64,000 nt of DNA from DATAES01 sp963802415 (GTDB taxonomy: Bacteria > Actinomycetota > Acidimicrobiia > Acidimicrobiales > JACDCH01), in NCBI GenBank assembly GCA_963802415.1, contig CAWDIH010000002.1:1-64000 (forward strand), read 5' to 3'. The notes below the pieces were generated by a model. It did not search any database and was not told the origin of the DNA. It saw only the letters and a program-made list of their open reading frames with translations. The number at the start of each line of letters is the position of its first letter. The stretch's first letter is position 1. Of this stretch, positions 54,786 to 64,000 are shown piece by piece. Position numbers and translations under genes: made by a program.

Positions 54786-56900
54786 GTGATCCTCCACTGG
54801 GTGTGGCTGATGCCCGCGATCTCAGGGACGTCGTTCGTGGCCATTCTTCTGTTCGGCAAGCGCATGCCGAAGAAGGGCTCGGAGATCGGCATCGCTGCAG
54901 TCGCGGCGTGCTTCGTGATCGCAGTGCTCGCCACTGGCTCGTGGATCACCCGCGTGAACGATGCCAGCGGTGGTCATACGCCGACAGAGCAGGCAACCAC
55001 TGCAGAGGCGAACGAGGCCAGCGAGGCAGCTGCGGCGACCGAAGTCGAGGAAGCGCATCCACCGGTGCAACCGGTCGTCACCGAGAAGACGTGGTTCGAG
55101 TCAGGTGGGGTGAAGTTCACGATCGGCACGCTCGTCGACGGCCTCAGCGTGATGATGTTCCTCGTCGTCACGATCGTCTCGTTGCTGGTGCACATCTACA
55201 GCACCGACTACGTGGACGGCGATCGCCGGTATACGCACTACTTCGCGTTCCTGTCGTTGTTCACTGCCTCGATGCTCTCTCTCGTCATGAGCCTCAACAC
55301 GGTGCAGTTCATCACGAGCTGGGAGCTCGTCGGCCTCTGTTCCTTCGTGCTGATCGGTCACTGGTTCGAGGAGAAGCCGAACTCCGACGCTGCCCTCAAG
55401 GCGTTCATCACCAACCGTGTTGGTGACGTCGGGCTGCTTGTCGGGATGATCACGTTGTTCTGGGCAGCGGACAGCTTCGACATCCTGAAGATCAACACGC
55501 TCGCCAACATCGGCGGCATCGACCACCTCGTGCTGCTCGTCGCGGCGTGCTGTCTCACCGCGGCGGTCATGTCGAAGTCGGGCCAGTTCATTCTCCATGT
55601 CTGGCTACCGGACGCCATGGCCGGCCCGACGCCGGTGTCCGCGCTCATCCACGCCGCAACGATGGTTGTCGCCGGCATCTTCATGGTGGCGCGGCTGTAC
55701 CCGGTGTTCTTCCACGGACTGTCGATCGGTGACGGCAACACCAACCTCCTCGCCGTCATGGGTGGCGTGACCGTGATCGGCGGCGCAGGCCTCGCCTTCG
55801 TGCAGAACGACATCAAGAAGGTGCTCGCGTACTCGACCGTCAGCCAGCTGGGGTACATGGTCATGGCGTTGGGCGTCGGTGCGTGGACCGCCGCACTCTT
55901 CCATCTCTTCACGCACGCGTTCTTCAAGGCCGGCCTGTTCCTGGGCGCCGGCTCGGTCGCGCACGCAGTCCACAGCTTCGACATGAAGGAGGACATGGGT
56001 GGGCTGAGGCGCTTCATGCCCAAGACGTTCTGGACCTTCGCGATCTGCACTGTCGCGCTCATAGGCATCCCGCCGCTGGCGGGGTTCTGGTCGAAGGACG
56101 AGATCCTCGCCGGCAGCCATGAGCTCGGCTTCCACAACGCGTACGAATCCTTCATGGTCGTGGGCATCATCGGCGCGCTGATGACCGCTGCCTACATGAC
56201 GAGGTGCGTGTACCTGACGTTCTTCGGCGAGCCTCGAGGTGCCGCCGCCGATCCGCACCATCGTCCGCACGAGTCCGGCCCCCGCATCGTGATCCCGCTG
56301 TACATCCTGTCAGGGCTCGCTGTGATCGCCGGGCTCGCCAACTTCCCGTGGGGACCGGACGGCATCAACCTCCGCTTCGAATACTTCGTACAACCGGTTG
56401 GCGACTACTTCCCGACGCTGAGCGAGATCACGTTCAACCCCTACATCGCGGTGGTGTCCACACTGGCAGGGCTGACCGGCATCCTGCTCGCGTACCTCTA
56501 CTGGTTCCGCGGCGCGTTCCACGGGGTCACGGTTCGCAGCCGGGTGGCGCAGGCGGGCTACACGGTGCTCCTCAACAAGTACTACTTCGACCACTTGTAC
56601 ACCGACATCATCGTCGGTGACATCAAGGGTCCGATCGCAAGGGCTACGTACTGGTTCGACCAGACCGTGATCGACGGCGTCGTCAACGCCGTCGGGGTCG
56701 GCTCGCGTGAAACGGCCAACTTCATCTACGGCACAGTCGACCAGCAAGTCGTCGATGGTGCGGTGAACGGCTCCGGCTTCGGCGCGGAAGGAACCGGTCA
56801 GCTGCTCCGGCGAATCCAAAGCGGCAAGGTCCAGCAGTACGGCGCGTTGTTGTTCGGTGGCGCGGTGATCCTCGCTGGCATCCTCGTCTTCGCCCTCTAA
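54786..56900 (+). CDS. nuoL: Complex I subunit L, second complex
   Basis: 704 residues, intact. ITSWELVGLCSFVLIGHWFE, LHVWLPDAMAGPTPVSALIH, LAYSTVSQLGYMVMALGVGA, HAFFKAGLFLGAGSVAHAVH, and the C-terminal lateral helix ending FGGAVILAGILVFAL. An Ala/Glu-rich loop of about 40 residues after the second helix (around 55-95) is unusual and absent from the first copy. Confidence 0.95.
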   Translation: MILHWVWLMPAISGTSFVAILLFGKRMPKKGSEIGIAAVAACFVIAVLATGSWITRVNDASGGHTPTEQATTAEANEASEAAAATEVEEAHPPVQPVVTEKTWFESGGVKFTIGTLVDGLSVMMFLVVTIVSLLVHIYSTDYVDGDRRYTHYFAFLSLFTASMLSLVMSLNTVQFITSWELVGLCSFVLIGHWFEEKPNSDAALKAFITNRVGDVGLLVGMITLFWAADSFDILKINTLANIGGIDHLVLLVAACCLTAAVMSKSGQFILHVWLPDAMAGPTPVSALIHAATMVVAGIFMVARLYPVFFHGLSIGDGNTNLLAVMGGVTVIGGAGLAFVQNDIKKVLAYSTVSQLGYMVMALGVGAWTAALFHLFTHAFFKAGLFLGAGSVAHAVHSFDMKEDMGGLRRFMPKTFWTFAICTVALIGIPPLAGFWSKDEILAGSHELGFHNAYESFMVVGIIGALMTAAYMTRCVYLTFFGEPRGAAADPHHRPHESGPRIVIPLYILSGLAVIAGLANFPWGPDGINLRFEYFVQPVGDYFPTLSEITFNPYIAVVSTLAGLTGILLAYLYWFRGAFHGVTVRSRVAQAGYTVLLNKYYFDHLYTDIIVGDIKGPIARATYWFDQTVIDGVVNAVGVGSRETANFIYGTVDQQVVDGAVNGSGFGAEGTGQLLRRIQSGKVQQYGALLFGGAVILAGILVFAL

Positions 56901-56912
56901 AGGAACAGGAGC

Positions 56913-58469
56913 ATGGAGAACTTCCTGGATCATTGGGGTCTCTCACTGGCGGTGTTCATCCCCCTCGTCGGCGGGGCCTTGATGATGTGCATCCCGCGGG
57001 CGCAAGAAGAGCTTCACAAGTGGATCGCCTTGCTCACGTCATTGGTCGTGTTCGCCGTGACGATCCTCGTCGCGGCCTACTTCGACTACGACAACGCCGG
57101 CCAGTTGCAGTTCGTCGTCGACCACGAGTGGATCGAGGCGATCAACAGCCGTTACATCGTCGGTATCGACGGCATCTCCTTGCCGCTCGTCCTGCTGACA
57201 GCGCTCATCGTCGTCTCTGTCGTCATCTACTCGTGGAACCACTGGCCCGATCCGAAGAACCCGAAGGCGTTCCTCATCCTTACGTTGGTGCTCGAGACCG
57301 GGATGATCGGAACGTTCGTCGCCCAGGACCTGATCCTGTTCTTCGTGTTCTTCGAGATCGTGCTCCTGCCGATGTACTTCATGATCGGCGTGTGGGGTGG
57401 CGAGCGGCGCTTGTACGCCGCGATCAAGTTCTTTCTCTTCACGCTCTTCGGATCGGCGATGATGATCGTGAGCTTCATCGCGCTGTACTTCCTGGCCGAG
57501 GGTCCAGGCGGGCAACCGCTCAACACGTTCTCGATGATCGAGCTGAACAATGCGCAGGGCATCGCGCACTCGACGCAGTTGCTCATCTTCGGCGGCATGT
57601 TCCTCGGGTTCGGCATCAAGGTGCCGATCTTCCCGTTCCACACGTGGCTCCCGGACGCGCACACCGAGGCACCGACGCAGGGGTCGGTCATCCTGGCCGC
57701 GATCCTGCTGAAGCTCGGCACGTACGGATTCATCCGCGTCGCCATCCCGATCCTGCCGGACGCTGCCGAGAGCTGGGCACCATGGATCGCGCTGCTGGCG
57801 GTCATCGGCATCATCTACGGCGCCCTGTGCTGCCTCGCGCAGACCGACATGAAGCGCCTCATCGCGTTCTCGTCGGTCGCACACATGGGTTTCGTCATGC
57901 TCGGCATCGCCACCCTCACGACGTTCGGTTTCAACGCCGCGGTGATGGGCATGGTGGCCCACGGCTTGATCACCGGCATGCTCTTCTACCTGGCGGGTTC
58001 GGTGAAGGAGCGGTTCCACACCCTCGAGATCCGCCGGCTCGGTGGTCTGCTGCTGCAAGCGCCGCGGATGGGGTGGATCCTCGGCTTCTGCGCCATGGCG
58101 TCGCTCGGCCTGCCCGGGTTGGCGGGATTCTGGGGCGAGTTCCCGGCGCTGCTCGCGTCGTACAACCCCGCGCCTGGACTGTCACAGCCGCTGTTCCGCG
58201 TGTACCTGGTCGTCGGCGCGCTCGGGACCGTCTTCGCCGCCGGCTACCTGCTCTGGCTTCTCCAGCGGACAGCGTTCGGCATCCCCAAGGCGGAATGGGA
58301 GGGCGAGCACTTCCACGACGTCGAGTGGCCCGAGTGGCTGGCGTGGATACCACTCCTGATCCTCATCGTCGTGATCGGCTTTTATCCCAACATCGTGTTC
58401 CACGTGACCGACACGGCAGTGCAATCCGCGCTGAGCGGCGTTCAGACGCTCGCCGCTGCGGGGAAATGA
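56913..58469 (+). CDS. nuoM: Complex I subunit M, second complex
   Basis: 518 residues. FFVFFEIVLLPMYFMIGVWG, KVPIFPFHTWLPDAHTEAPT and IAFSSVAHMGFVMLGIATLT identify NuoM. Starts 12 bases after nuoL with AAAGGAACAGG. It lacks the proline-rich tail of the first copy. Confidence 0.95.
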   Translation: MENFLDHWGLSLAVFIPLVGGALMMCIPRAQEELHKWIALLTSLVVFAVTILVAAYFDYDNAGQLQFVVDHEWIEAINSRYIVGIDGISLPLVLLTALIVVSVVIYSWNHWPDPKNPKAFLILTLVLETGMIGTFVAQDLILFFVFFEIVLLPMYFMIGVWGGERRLYAAIKFFLFTLFGSAMMIVSFIALYFLAEGPGGQPLNTFSMIELNNAQGIAHSTQLLIFGGMFLGFGIKVPIFPFHTWLPDAHTEAPTQGSVILAAILLKLGTYGFIRVAIPILPDAAESWAPWIALLAVIGIIYGALCCLAQTDMKRLIAFSSVAHMGFVMLGIATLTTFGFNAAVMGMVAHGLITGMLFYLAGSVKERFHTLEIRRLGGLLLQAPRMGWILGFCAMASLGLPGLAGFWGEFPALLASYNPAPGLSQPLFRVYLVVGALGTVFAAGYLLWLLQRTAFGIPKAEWEGEHFHDVEWPEWLAWIPLLILIVVIGFYPNIVFHVTDTAVQSALSGVQTLAAAGK

Positions 58470-58483
58470 GCGGCTGAAGCGAG

Positions 58484-59974
58484 ATGCTGAGCGTCCTGGG
58501 TTTCACGGCACCCCACGTGGACTATCACGCGCTCGCGCCCGAGATCATCATCGCCAGCACGCTGATCGTGGTGCTGCTCGTCGACCTCGCGTCGGAGCGC
58601 AACCGCGCCCTGCTCGGGACCATCTCGGGGATCGGGTTGCTGGCGGCGATGGTGCCGATCCTCACGCTTGCAGTGGACGGAACCGACCGGCTCGTGCTGT
58701 CAGGCAACCCGGGCTACGTCGTCGACAACTTCGCGTTGACCATGAAGGCGTTGTTCATCGTCGCGGGCTACGTGGTCGTCCTGCTGTCGACCAACTACGT
58801 CGCCGAGGGCGACTACTACGAGGGCGAGTACTACTTCCTGCTCCTCACCTCCGTGCTCGGCATGGTGGTGATGGCGTCGAGTCGCGACCTCATCACCATC
58901 TTCATCGCCCTGGAGACGCTCTCCATCCCCGCGTACATGCTCGCGACGTGGCGCAAGCGCGACCCGAAGAGCAACGAAGCGGGGCTCAAGTACTACCTGA
59001 TCGGTGTCTTCGCCACCGCCATCATGCTGTACGGCATGTCGCTGATCTTCGGCGTCACCGGTTCGACCTACTTGACCGAGATCTCTTCCAGCCTTGGATC
59101 AGGGACGACGCCGATCGTCACGCTCGGCATCGTGTTCTGCGTCGTGGGCTTCGCGTTCAAGGTGTCAGCGGTGCCGTTCCACACGTGGGCCCCCGATACC
59201 TATGAGGGCGCGCCGACACCGATCACCGCGTTTCTTTCGGTGTCGTCCAAGACGGGTGGCTTCGTGGCGATCCTGTCGCTCATCTTCGTCGGCTTCTTCG
59301 GCCAGCACGATGTCTGGGAACCGATGATGTGGGCGCTGGCGGTGCTGACGATGACAGTCGGCAATCTCGTCGCCCTGCGGCAAACGAACGTCGTCCGCTT
59401 GTTGGCGTACTCCTCGATCGCACAGGCCGGCTACATCCTCGCTCCGCTGGCGGTTGCCGGGGATCTCGGCACGAAGCAGGACTCGCTCAGCGCGGTCGTC
59501 GTCTACCTCGTGGTGTACGCGGCCATGAACCTCGGTGCCTTCGCCATCGTCATCACCGTCGCGCGGAGGACGAGATCGGCTCAGCTCGACTCGTTCAACG
59601 GCTTGTTCGAGTACGCCCCGGGGCTCACCGTGATGATGACCGTGTTTCTGTTCGCGCTCGCCGGCATCCCCCCGCTGGCCGGATGGTTCGCCAAATTCGA
59701 GATCTTCAGTGCGACCGCCAACGCCGGCACAGGTGCCGGCTACTCGCTCGCCGTGATCGTCGGCGTCAACTCGGTGATCGCGCTCTTCTACTACGCGCGA
59801 ATCGCGCAGGCGATGTGGATGCAAGATCCTCCCGACGATGATCGCACCCCGATCCGGGTCCCGCCCGCGCTGGCCGGTGCGCTCGCCATCTGCGTCGTCA
59901 GCGTCGTGGTCGTCGGCGTGTACCCGCAACTCGTCGCCCGCCTCGGCGACATGGCCCAGTTCGCCTTCGCCTAG
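58484..59974 (+). CDS. nuoN: Complex I subunit N, second complex
   Basis: 496 residues. IALETLSIPAYMLATWRKRD, AVPFHTWAPDTYEGAPTPIT and LAYSSIAQAGYILAPLAV are NuoN signatures. Last gene of the 11-gene operon; a hairpin follows its stop. Confidence 0.95.
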   Translation: MLSVLGFTAPHVDYHALAPEIIIASTLIVVLLVDLASERNRALLGTISGIGLLAAMVPILTLAVDGTDRLVLSGNPGYVVDNFALTMKALFIVAGYVVVLLSTNYVAEGDYYEGEYYFLLLTSVLGMVVMASSRDLITIFIALETLSIPAYMLATWRKRDPKSNEAGLKYYLIGVFATAIMLYGMSLIFGVTGSTYLTEISSSLGSGTTPIVTLGIVFCVVGFAFKVSAVPFHTWAPDTYEGAPTPITAFLSVSSKTGGFVAILSLIFVGFFGQHDVWEPMMWALAVLTMTVGNLVALRQTNVVRLLAYSSIAQAGYILAPLAVAGDLGTKQDSLSAVVVYLVVYAAMNLGAFAIVITVARRTRSAQLDSFNGLFEYAPGLTVMMTVFLFALAGIPPLAGWFAKFEIFSATANAGTGAGYSLAVIVGVNSVIALFYYARIAQAMWMQDPPDDDRTPIRVPPALAGALAICVVSVVVVGVYPQLVARLGDMAQFAFA

Positions 59975-59994
59975 AGCGAATGTTGGATGGAAGT

Positions 59995-60010
59995 GGGCGC
60001 GATAGCGCCC
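59995..60010 (+). terminator. Hairpin after the second nuo operon
   Basis: GGGCGC-GATA-GCGCCC followed by GTTTCT. A short, GC-rich intrinsic-like hairpin with a weak T-tract, 21 bases after the nuoN stop and 26 before the midA start. It may reduce rather than stop read-through. Confidence 0.5.
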
Positions 60011-60035
60011 GTTTCTCCCCGGAGTTCGGAGGGGG

Positions 60036-61127
60036 ATGAACCATCTCGAGCAGCGGGTGGCGGACGAGATCCGGCGGCGGGGTCCGGTGCCGTTCAGTGA
60101 GGTCATGGATCTCGCGCTGTACGACCCGGAGCACGGCTTCTACGCGAGCGGGGGCGCTGCCGGTCGGCGAGGCGACTTCATCACGTCGGCGGAAGTCGGC
60201 CCCTTGTTCGGCGCCGTCGTCGCACGGGCGTTGGACGCCGGGTGGCGGGAGCGCGGCGAGCCCGATCCGTTCGTGGTCATCGAAGCGGGCGCCGGGGCCG
60301 GCACCCTCGCCATAGCCGTTCTCTCTGCGCAGCCGGCGTGCGCGCCAGCGCTGCGCTACGTGCTCGTCGAACGTTCGGCCGCGCTTCGAGCACGCCAAGC
60401 GGAGCATCTGTCCTTGGAGGATCCGGCGCTCGCGTTCGCGCCGGATCGGGCCGAGGACGAGGACGGCGACATCCATCCACCTGAGGTCGCGACCGGGCCG
60501 ATCGTCGTGAGTCTCGACTCGATGCCGCGGCTGCACGGTTCAGCATTCGTCCTCGCGAACGAGCTGCTCGACAACCTGCCGTTCGACGTTCTCGAACGAC
60601 GTGATGGCCAATGGCACGAGGTGCGAGTCGGCCTCGAAGGTGATGCATTGGTCGAGACGCTGGTTCCCGCCGACGGTCCGGACATCGACGCCGCAGACGG
60701 TGCGCGCGTTCCGGTCCAGACCGCTGCCGCTCGTTGGGTGCGCGACGCCCGCGAGTGCGGCACCGTGGTCGCCTTCGACTACGCGGACACCACCGCATCG
60801 ATGGCCTCCCGTGACGCGAGCGAATGGCTGCGGACCTACAAAGGTCACCGGCGAGGCCGCGAGCCTCTCCGCGACCTGGGAAGCCAGGACATCACCTGCG
60901 AGGTCGCGGTCGACCAGTTGCCTGCGCCGGCACGAGTGACGGCGCAAGCCACGTGGCTGCGCGCTCACGGCATCGACGAACTCGTCGAGGAAGGCAAGCG
61001 CATCTGGCAGGAGCGCAAGCACATCGGCGATCTCGAGGCGGTCCGCGCTCGAAGCCGCGTCAACGAAGCCACCTCCCTCACCGACCCTGCAAGCCTCGGC
61101 GGATTCGCCGTACTCGAATGGGACTAG
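60036..61127 (+). CDS. midA: MidA/NDUFAF7-family SAM-dependent methyltransferase
   Basis: 363 residues; ATG with GGAGTTCGGAGGGGG upstream. N-terminal MDLALYDPEHGFYASGGAAG, the SAM site VIEAGAGAGTLAIAVL, and FVLANELLDNLPFDVLERRD are the family (formerly DUF185) pattern. The mitochondrial member NDUFAF7 dimethylates an arginine of NDUFS2, the NuoD homologue, during complex I assembly. Finding the gene 61 bases after nuoN suggests the same role here, by inference. It is tail-to-tail with the enoyl-CoA hydratase gene; their stops share the palindrome CTAG. Confidence 0.9.
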   Translation: MNHLEQRVADEIRRRGPVPFSEVMDLALYDPEHGFYASGGAAGRRGDFITSAEVGPLFGAVVARALDAGWRERGEPDPFVVIEAGAGAGTLAIAVLSAQPACAPALRYVLVERSAALRARQAEHLSLEDPALAFAPDRAEDEDGDIHPPEVATGPIVVSLDSMPRLHGSAFVLANELLDNLPFDVLERRDGQWHEVRVGLEGDALVETLVPADGPDIDAADGARVPVQTAAARWVRDARECGTVVAFDYADTTASMASRDASEWLRTYKGHRRGREPLRDLGSQDITCEVAVDQLPAPARVTAQATWLRAHGIDELVEEGKRIWQERKHIGDLEAVRARSRVNEATSLTDPASLGGFAVLEWD

Positions 61128-61951
61128 TCGAGAAACATGCCCTTCCTGGGTTCGTCGGTGTAGACGGGTCGGCGTCCTTCGTCGAAAGCGCGTATGGCTT
61201 CGGGCAGGTTCTCGGTGAAGCCCAACATGAGTTGGTTGCGATCCTCGATCTCGATGGCGGAGTCGAGGCTCGTGGTCTCGAGGTTGACCCAGAGGACGTC
61301 CTTGGTCATCGTGACGCCGTAGGCACTGAAGTCGCAGATGCGGCTTGCGATCGACAGCGCCTCGTCGAGCACCGCGCCATCGTCCGTGACTCGTGACACG
61401 AGTCCCATCCGGAACGCTTCCCCGGCGTCGATGCGACGGCCCGTGAGCAAGAGATCGTTCGAGTGTGCTGCGCCGATGAGTCGCGGCAACAGATAGGAGG
61501 CCGCCATCTCCGTAGACGTCAACCCGTTGACGATCCCCGTTGCGTTGAACACGGCGGACGCCGACGCGATGCGCAACTCGCACGCCAATGTCAGGCACAT
61601 GCCGCCGCCGAAGGCAGGACCGTCTACCGCGGCGATCACGGGTTGGGGAAGGTGGCGGATCAACGGCACCAGCCGCGAGTAAGCGCGCATCGAGCGCTGA
61701 GCGATCTGCCCGACCTGCAAGCCGTCGATGTTGGGTACGACGCCGTAGTCCTTCAGGTCGAGTCCGGATGAGAAGGCACGTCCGGCACCAGTCAGCACGA
61801 CCACTCGGCACGTGTTGTCGTCGCCCGCGGCAGAGAGTGCCTCGTACAGCTCGTTGACCAGCTCGATCGACATCGCGTTCAGACGTTCCGGTCGGTTCAT
61901 CGTGAGTACGGCGACCTCGGAACGGGGATGATCGACGAGAACGAGCGACAT
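61124..61951 (-). CDS. Enoyl-CoA hydratase/isomerase family protein
   Basis: 275 residues. Crotonase fold: GAGRAFSSGLDLKDYG and AAVDGPAFGGGMCLTLACEL form the CoA oxyanion hole region. ATGIVNGLTSTEMAASYLLP holds the second active-site loop, with Glu at the hydratase position. Substrate not evident. Divergent from acetyl-CoA synthetase, 59 bases apart, where TAGGCT (61963-61968) could be a -10 box for the latter. Confidence 0.9.
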   Translation of the reverse strand: MSLVLVDHPRSEVAVLTMNRPERLNAMSIELVNELYEALSAAGDDNTCRVVVLTGAGRAFSSGLDLKDYGVVPNIDGLQVGQIAQRSMRAYSRLVPLIRHLPQPVIAAVDGPAFGGGMCLTLACELRIASASAVFNATGIVNGLTSTEMAASYLLPRLIGAAHSNDLLLTGRRIDAGEAFRMGLVSRVTDDGAVLDEALSIASRICDFSAYGVTMTKDVLWVNLETTSLDSAIEIEDRNQLMLGFTENLPEAIRAFDEGRRPVYTDEPRKGMFLD

Positions 61952-62010
61952 GACCGAGAACCTAGGCTCGGACGAGCGCGAGGCCCGAACCGACCATCCA
62001 GGGGGACAAC

Positions 62011-63987
62011 ATGCCCGACGAGCAGGCGAGCGGCGCTGCCATCGAGGACTACTTCGTCGAAGACCGCGTCTTCCCGCCGCCAGAGGACTTCAAGGAGCGC
62101 AGCCTCGTCGCCAGTCCGTTCCTCTACGACGAGGCCGACGAGGACTACCAAGGCTTCTGGGCGAAGCAAGCGAGCGAGCTCGTCGACTGGTTCGAGGACT
62201 GGCACACCATCTGCGAGTGGCACCTTCCGTTCGCGAAGTGGTTCGTCGGCGGCAAGCTCAACGTGTCGCACAACTGCCTCGACCGGCACGTCTCGGCCGG
62301 CAAGGGCGACCAGATCGCGTACCACTGGGAAGGCGAGCCCGGCGACACCCGCACCATCACGTACGCAGAGTTGCTCGCTGAGGTGCAGCGGTTCGCCAAT
62401 GTCTTGAAGTCGCTTGGCGTGCAAAAGGGCGAGCGCGTCGCCGTCTACATGCCGATGATCCCCGAGCTTCCCGTCGCGATGCTCGCCTGCGCTCGCATCG
62501 GTGCGCCGCACTCGGTCGTCTTCGGCGGGTTCAGCCCGGACTCGTTGTCCGACCGGATCAACGACGCCCAGTGCAAGGTGCTCGTCACCGCGGACGGCGG
62601 CTTCCGTCGCGGCGCGGCGGCGCTTCTCAAGACGAACGCCGACATCGCGCTCGCCGACACGCCTTCGATCGAGCACGTCGTCGTCGTGAAGCGCGTCGAC
62701 GAAGACGTCGCAATGCAGGACGGACGCGATCACTGGTACCACGACTTGATGTCGTCACCGGACATCGACGACGAGTGCCCGCCCGAGCCCATGGATGCCG
62801 AGGACTTGCTCTACCTGCTCTACACCTCGGGCACCACGGCAAAGCCCAAAGGCATCATGCACACGACGGGCGGCTATCTCACGCAAGTCGCGTTCACCCA
62901 CAAGTACGTGTTCGACTTGCATCCGGACGAAGACGTGTACTGGTGCGCGGCCGACATCGGCTGGGTCACCGGTCACAGCTACATCGTGTACGGACCGCTG
63001 ACCAACGGCGCCACGTCCGTCATGTACGAAGGGACGCCGGACACTCCCGCTCGCGACCGCATCTGGTCGATCGTCGAGAAGTACGGCGTAACGATTCTCT
63101 ACACGGCACCCACGGCCATTCGCACGTACATGAAGTGGGGCACGCAAGAACCCGAGAAGCACGACCTTTCGTCGTTGCGCCTGCTCGGCAGCGTCGGTGA
63201 GCCGATCAATCCAGAAGCGTGGATCTGGTACCACACCCACATCGGAGGTGGTCGCTGTCCGGTGGTCGACACCTGGTGGCAAACGGAGACCGGCGCCATC
63301 ATGATCAGCCCTCTGCCAGGCGCGACGACGTTGAAGCCCGGGTCGGCCACGTTCGCGTTGCCGGGCATCGGTGCCGAGGTCGTCGACGACCACGGCAACC
63401 CCGTCAAGCGCGGTGGCGGCTACTTGACGCTCACTCGCCCTTGGCCTTCGATGCTTCGTGGCATCTACGGCGACCCAGAGCGGTACAAGGACACGTACTG
63501 GGCGCGCTTCGACGGTCGCTACTTCGCCGGTGACGGTTGCAAGATCGACGACGACGGCTACTTCTGGCTGCTGGGTCGCGTCGACGACGTCATGAACGTG
63601 TCGGGGCATCGCATCTCCACGACCGAGGTCGAATCCGCACTCGTCGACCACCCCAAGGTCGCTGAGTCGGCGGTCGTCGGGGCCAAGGACGACATGACGG
63701 GACAGGCGATCATGGCGTACGTCATCGTGAAGGGCGGCACGGAGACGAGCACGGAGCTCGGCGAGGAGCTGCGCCAGCACGTCGCCAAGAAGATCGGCCC
63801 GACTGCACGCCCGAAGACGCTGATCTTCACCGACGAACTGCCCAAGACCCGTTCGGGCAAGATCATGCGCCGCCTGCTCCGCGACGTCGCAGAGGGCCGG
63901 GATCTCGGCGACACGACGACGCTCGCCGATCCCGCGGTCGTCGACGAGATCAAGAAGCGCGCGGCCGAGTCGCCTAGCGAGGAGTGA
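62011..63987 (+). CDS. acs: Acetyl-CoA synthetase
   Basis: 658 residues, full length, ATG with AGGGGGA upstream. Activates acetate to acetyl-CoA. YTSGTTAKPKGIMHTTGGYL is the AMP-binding loop. ADIGWVTGHSYIVYGPL and DTWWQTETGAIMIS are the acetate-specific motifs; the Trp in DTWWQTE limits the acyl pocket to acetate. GRVDDVMNVSGHRIST is the hinge and KTRSGKIMRRLLR holds the catalytic lysine that protein acetyltransferases modify in other bacteria. Only 13 bases follow the stop. Confidence 0.97.
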   Translation: MPDEQASGAAIEDYFVEDRVFPPPEDFKERSLVASPFLYDEADEDYQGFWAKQASELVDWFEDWHTICEWHLPFAKWFVGGKLNVSHNCLDRHVSAGKGDQIAYHWEGEPGDTRTITYAELLAEVQRFANVLKSLGVQKGERVAVYMPMIPELPVAMLACARIGAPHSVVFGGFSPDSLSDRINDAQCKVLVTADGGFRRGAAALLKTNADIALADTPSIEHVVVVKRVDEDVAMQDGRDHWYHDLMSSPDIDDECPPEPMDAEDLLYLLYTSGTTAKPKGIMHTTGGYLTQVAFTHKYVFDLHPDEDVYWCAADIGWVTGHSYIVYGPLTNGATSVMYEGTPDTPARDRIWSIVEKYGVTILYTAPTAIRTYMKWGTQEPEKHDLSSLRLLGSVGEPINPEAWIWYHTHIGGGRCPVVDTWWQTETGAIMISPLPGATTLKPGSATFALPGIGAEVVDDHGNPVKRGGGYLTLTRPWPSMLRGIYGDPERYKDTYWARFDGRYFAGDGCKIDDDGYFWLLGRVDDVMNVSGHRISTTEVESALVDHPKVAESAVVGAKDDMTGQAIMAYVIVKGGTETSTELGEELRQHVAKKIGPTARPKTLIFTDELPKTRSGKIMRRLLRDVAEGRDLGDTTTLADPAVVDEIKKRAAESPSEE

Positions 63988-64000
63988 GCGAGAAGGACGG

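Overview
The window is very GC-rich, densely coded DNA from an actinobacterium. Several features point there: an MshA-type mycothiol glycosyltransferase followed by a YbjN-like gene, proC followed by a tiny MerR-like HTH gene (both orders also known in mycobacteria), a Rex repressor leading a heme operon, and leaderless TANNNT-type promoters. The overall style (split b6-like cytochrome b, two complex I operons) suggests an Acidimicrobiia-like lineage, but that placement is inference. No tRNA, rRNA, CRISPR array or complete insertion sequence was seen.

Layout. 0-11 kb holds unlinked housekeeping genes: a CdsA-like membrane protein cut by the window edge, superoxide dismutase, a PuuD-type membrane protein, a cupredoxin lipoprotein, an XRE regulator, mshA, proC, a SAM hydroxide adenosyltransferase, a two-gene ABC-2 exporter and an acyl-CoA synthetase. 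11.6-21.3 kb is a tetrapyrrole operon: rex, precorrin-2 dehydrogenase, hemA, hemC, a cobA-hemD fusion, a solute-binding lipoprotein, a HAD hydrolase, hemB and hemL. It is followed by zwf and lgt. 23.7-32.2 kb is a respiratory locus: a MenJ-like reductase and a monoheme cytochrome c on the minus strand, and divergently a membrane protein, a 2x[4Fe-4S] ferredoxin, split cytochrome b, Rieske protein, diheme cytochrome c and another membrane protein. 32.2-48.3 kb is a complete 14-subunit nuoA-N operon. An AbiEi/DUF559-type gene bracketed by two 43-bp palindromes separates it from a second complex I operon (49.5-60.0 kb) that has only A, B, C, D, H, I, J, K, L, M and N, with no NADH-input module. 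A MidA-type methyltransferase follows; its mitochondrial relative NDUFAF7 is a complex I assembly factor. The window ends with an enoyl-CoA hydratase and acetyl-CoA synthetase.

How the genes work together. Zwf and acetyl-CoA synthetase feed central metabolism. The two complex I forms and the cytochrome bc/b6f-like locus are a quinone-linked respiratory chain with more than one electron entry point. The heme operon supplies its cofactors, probably under NADH/NAD+ control through Rex.

Two unusual layers lie over this. First, a family of GC-rich repeats sharing the core CGCTGGCGCT sits between genes. In at least five operon junctions it separates genes that probably once overlapped, and it has copied the downstream start codon or the overlap itself. 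Second, fifteen otherwise well-conserved genes between 1.5 and 44.6 kb need a single-base frame correction (thirteen read as one extra base, two as one missing base), while none after 44.6 kb does. Sequencing error is the simplest explanation, but the bias deserves a check. Gene spans below cover both sides of such frameshifts.
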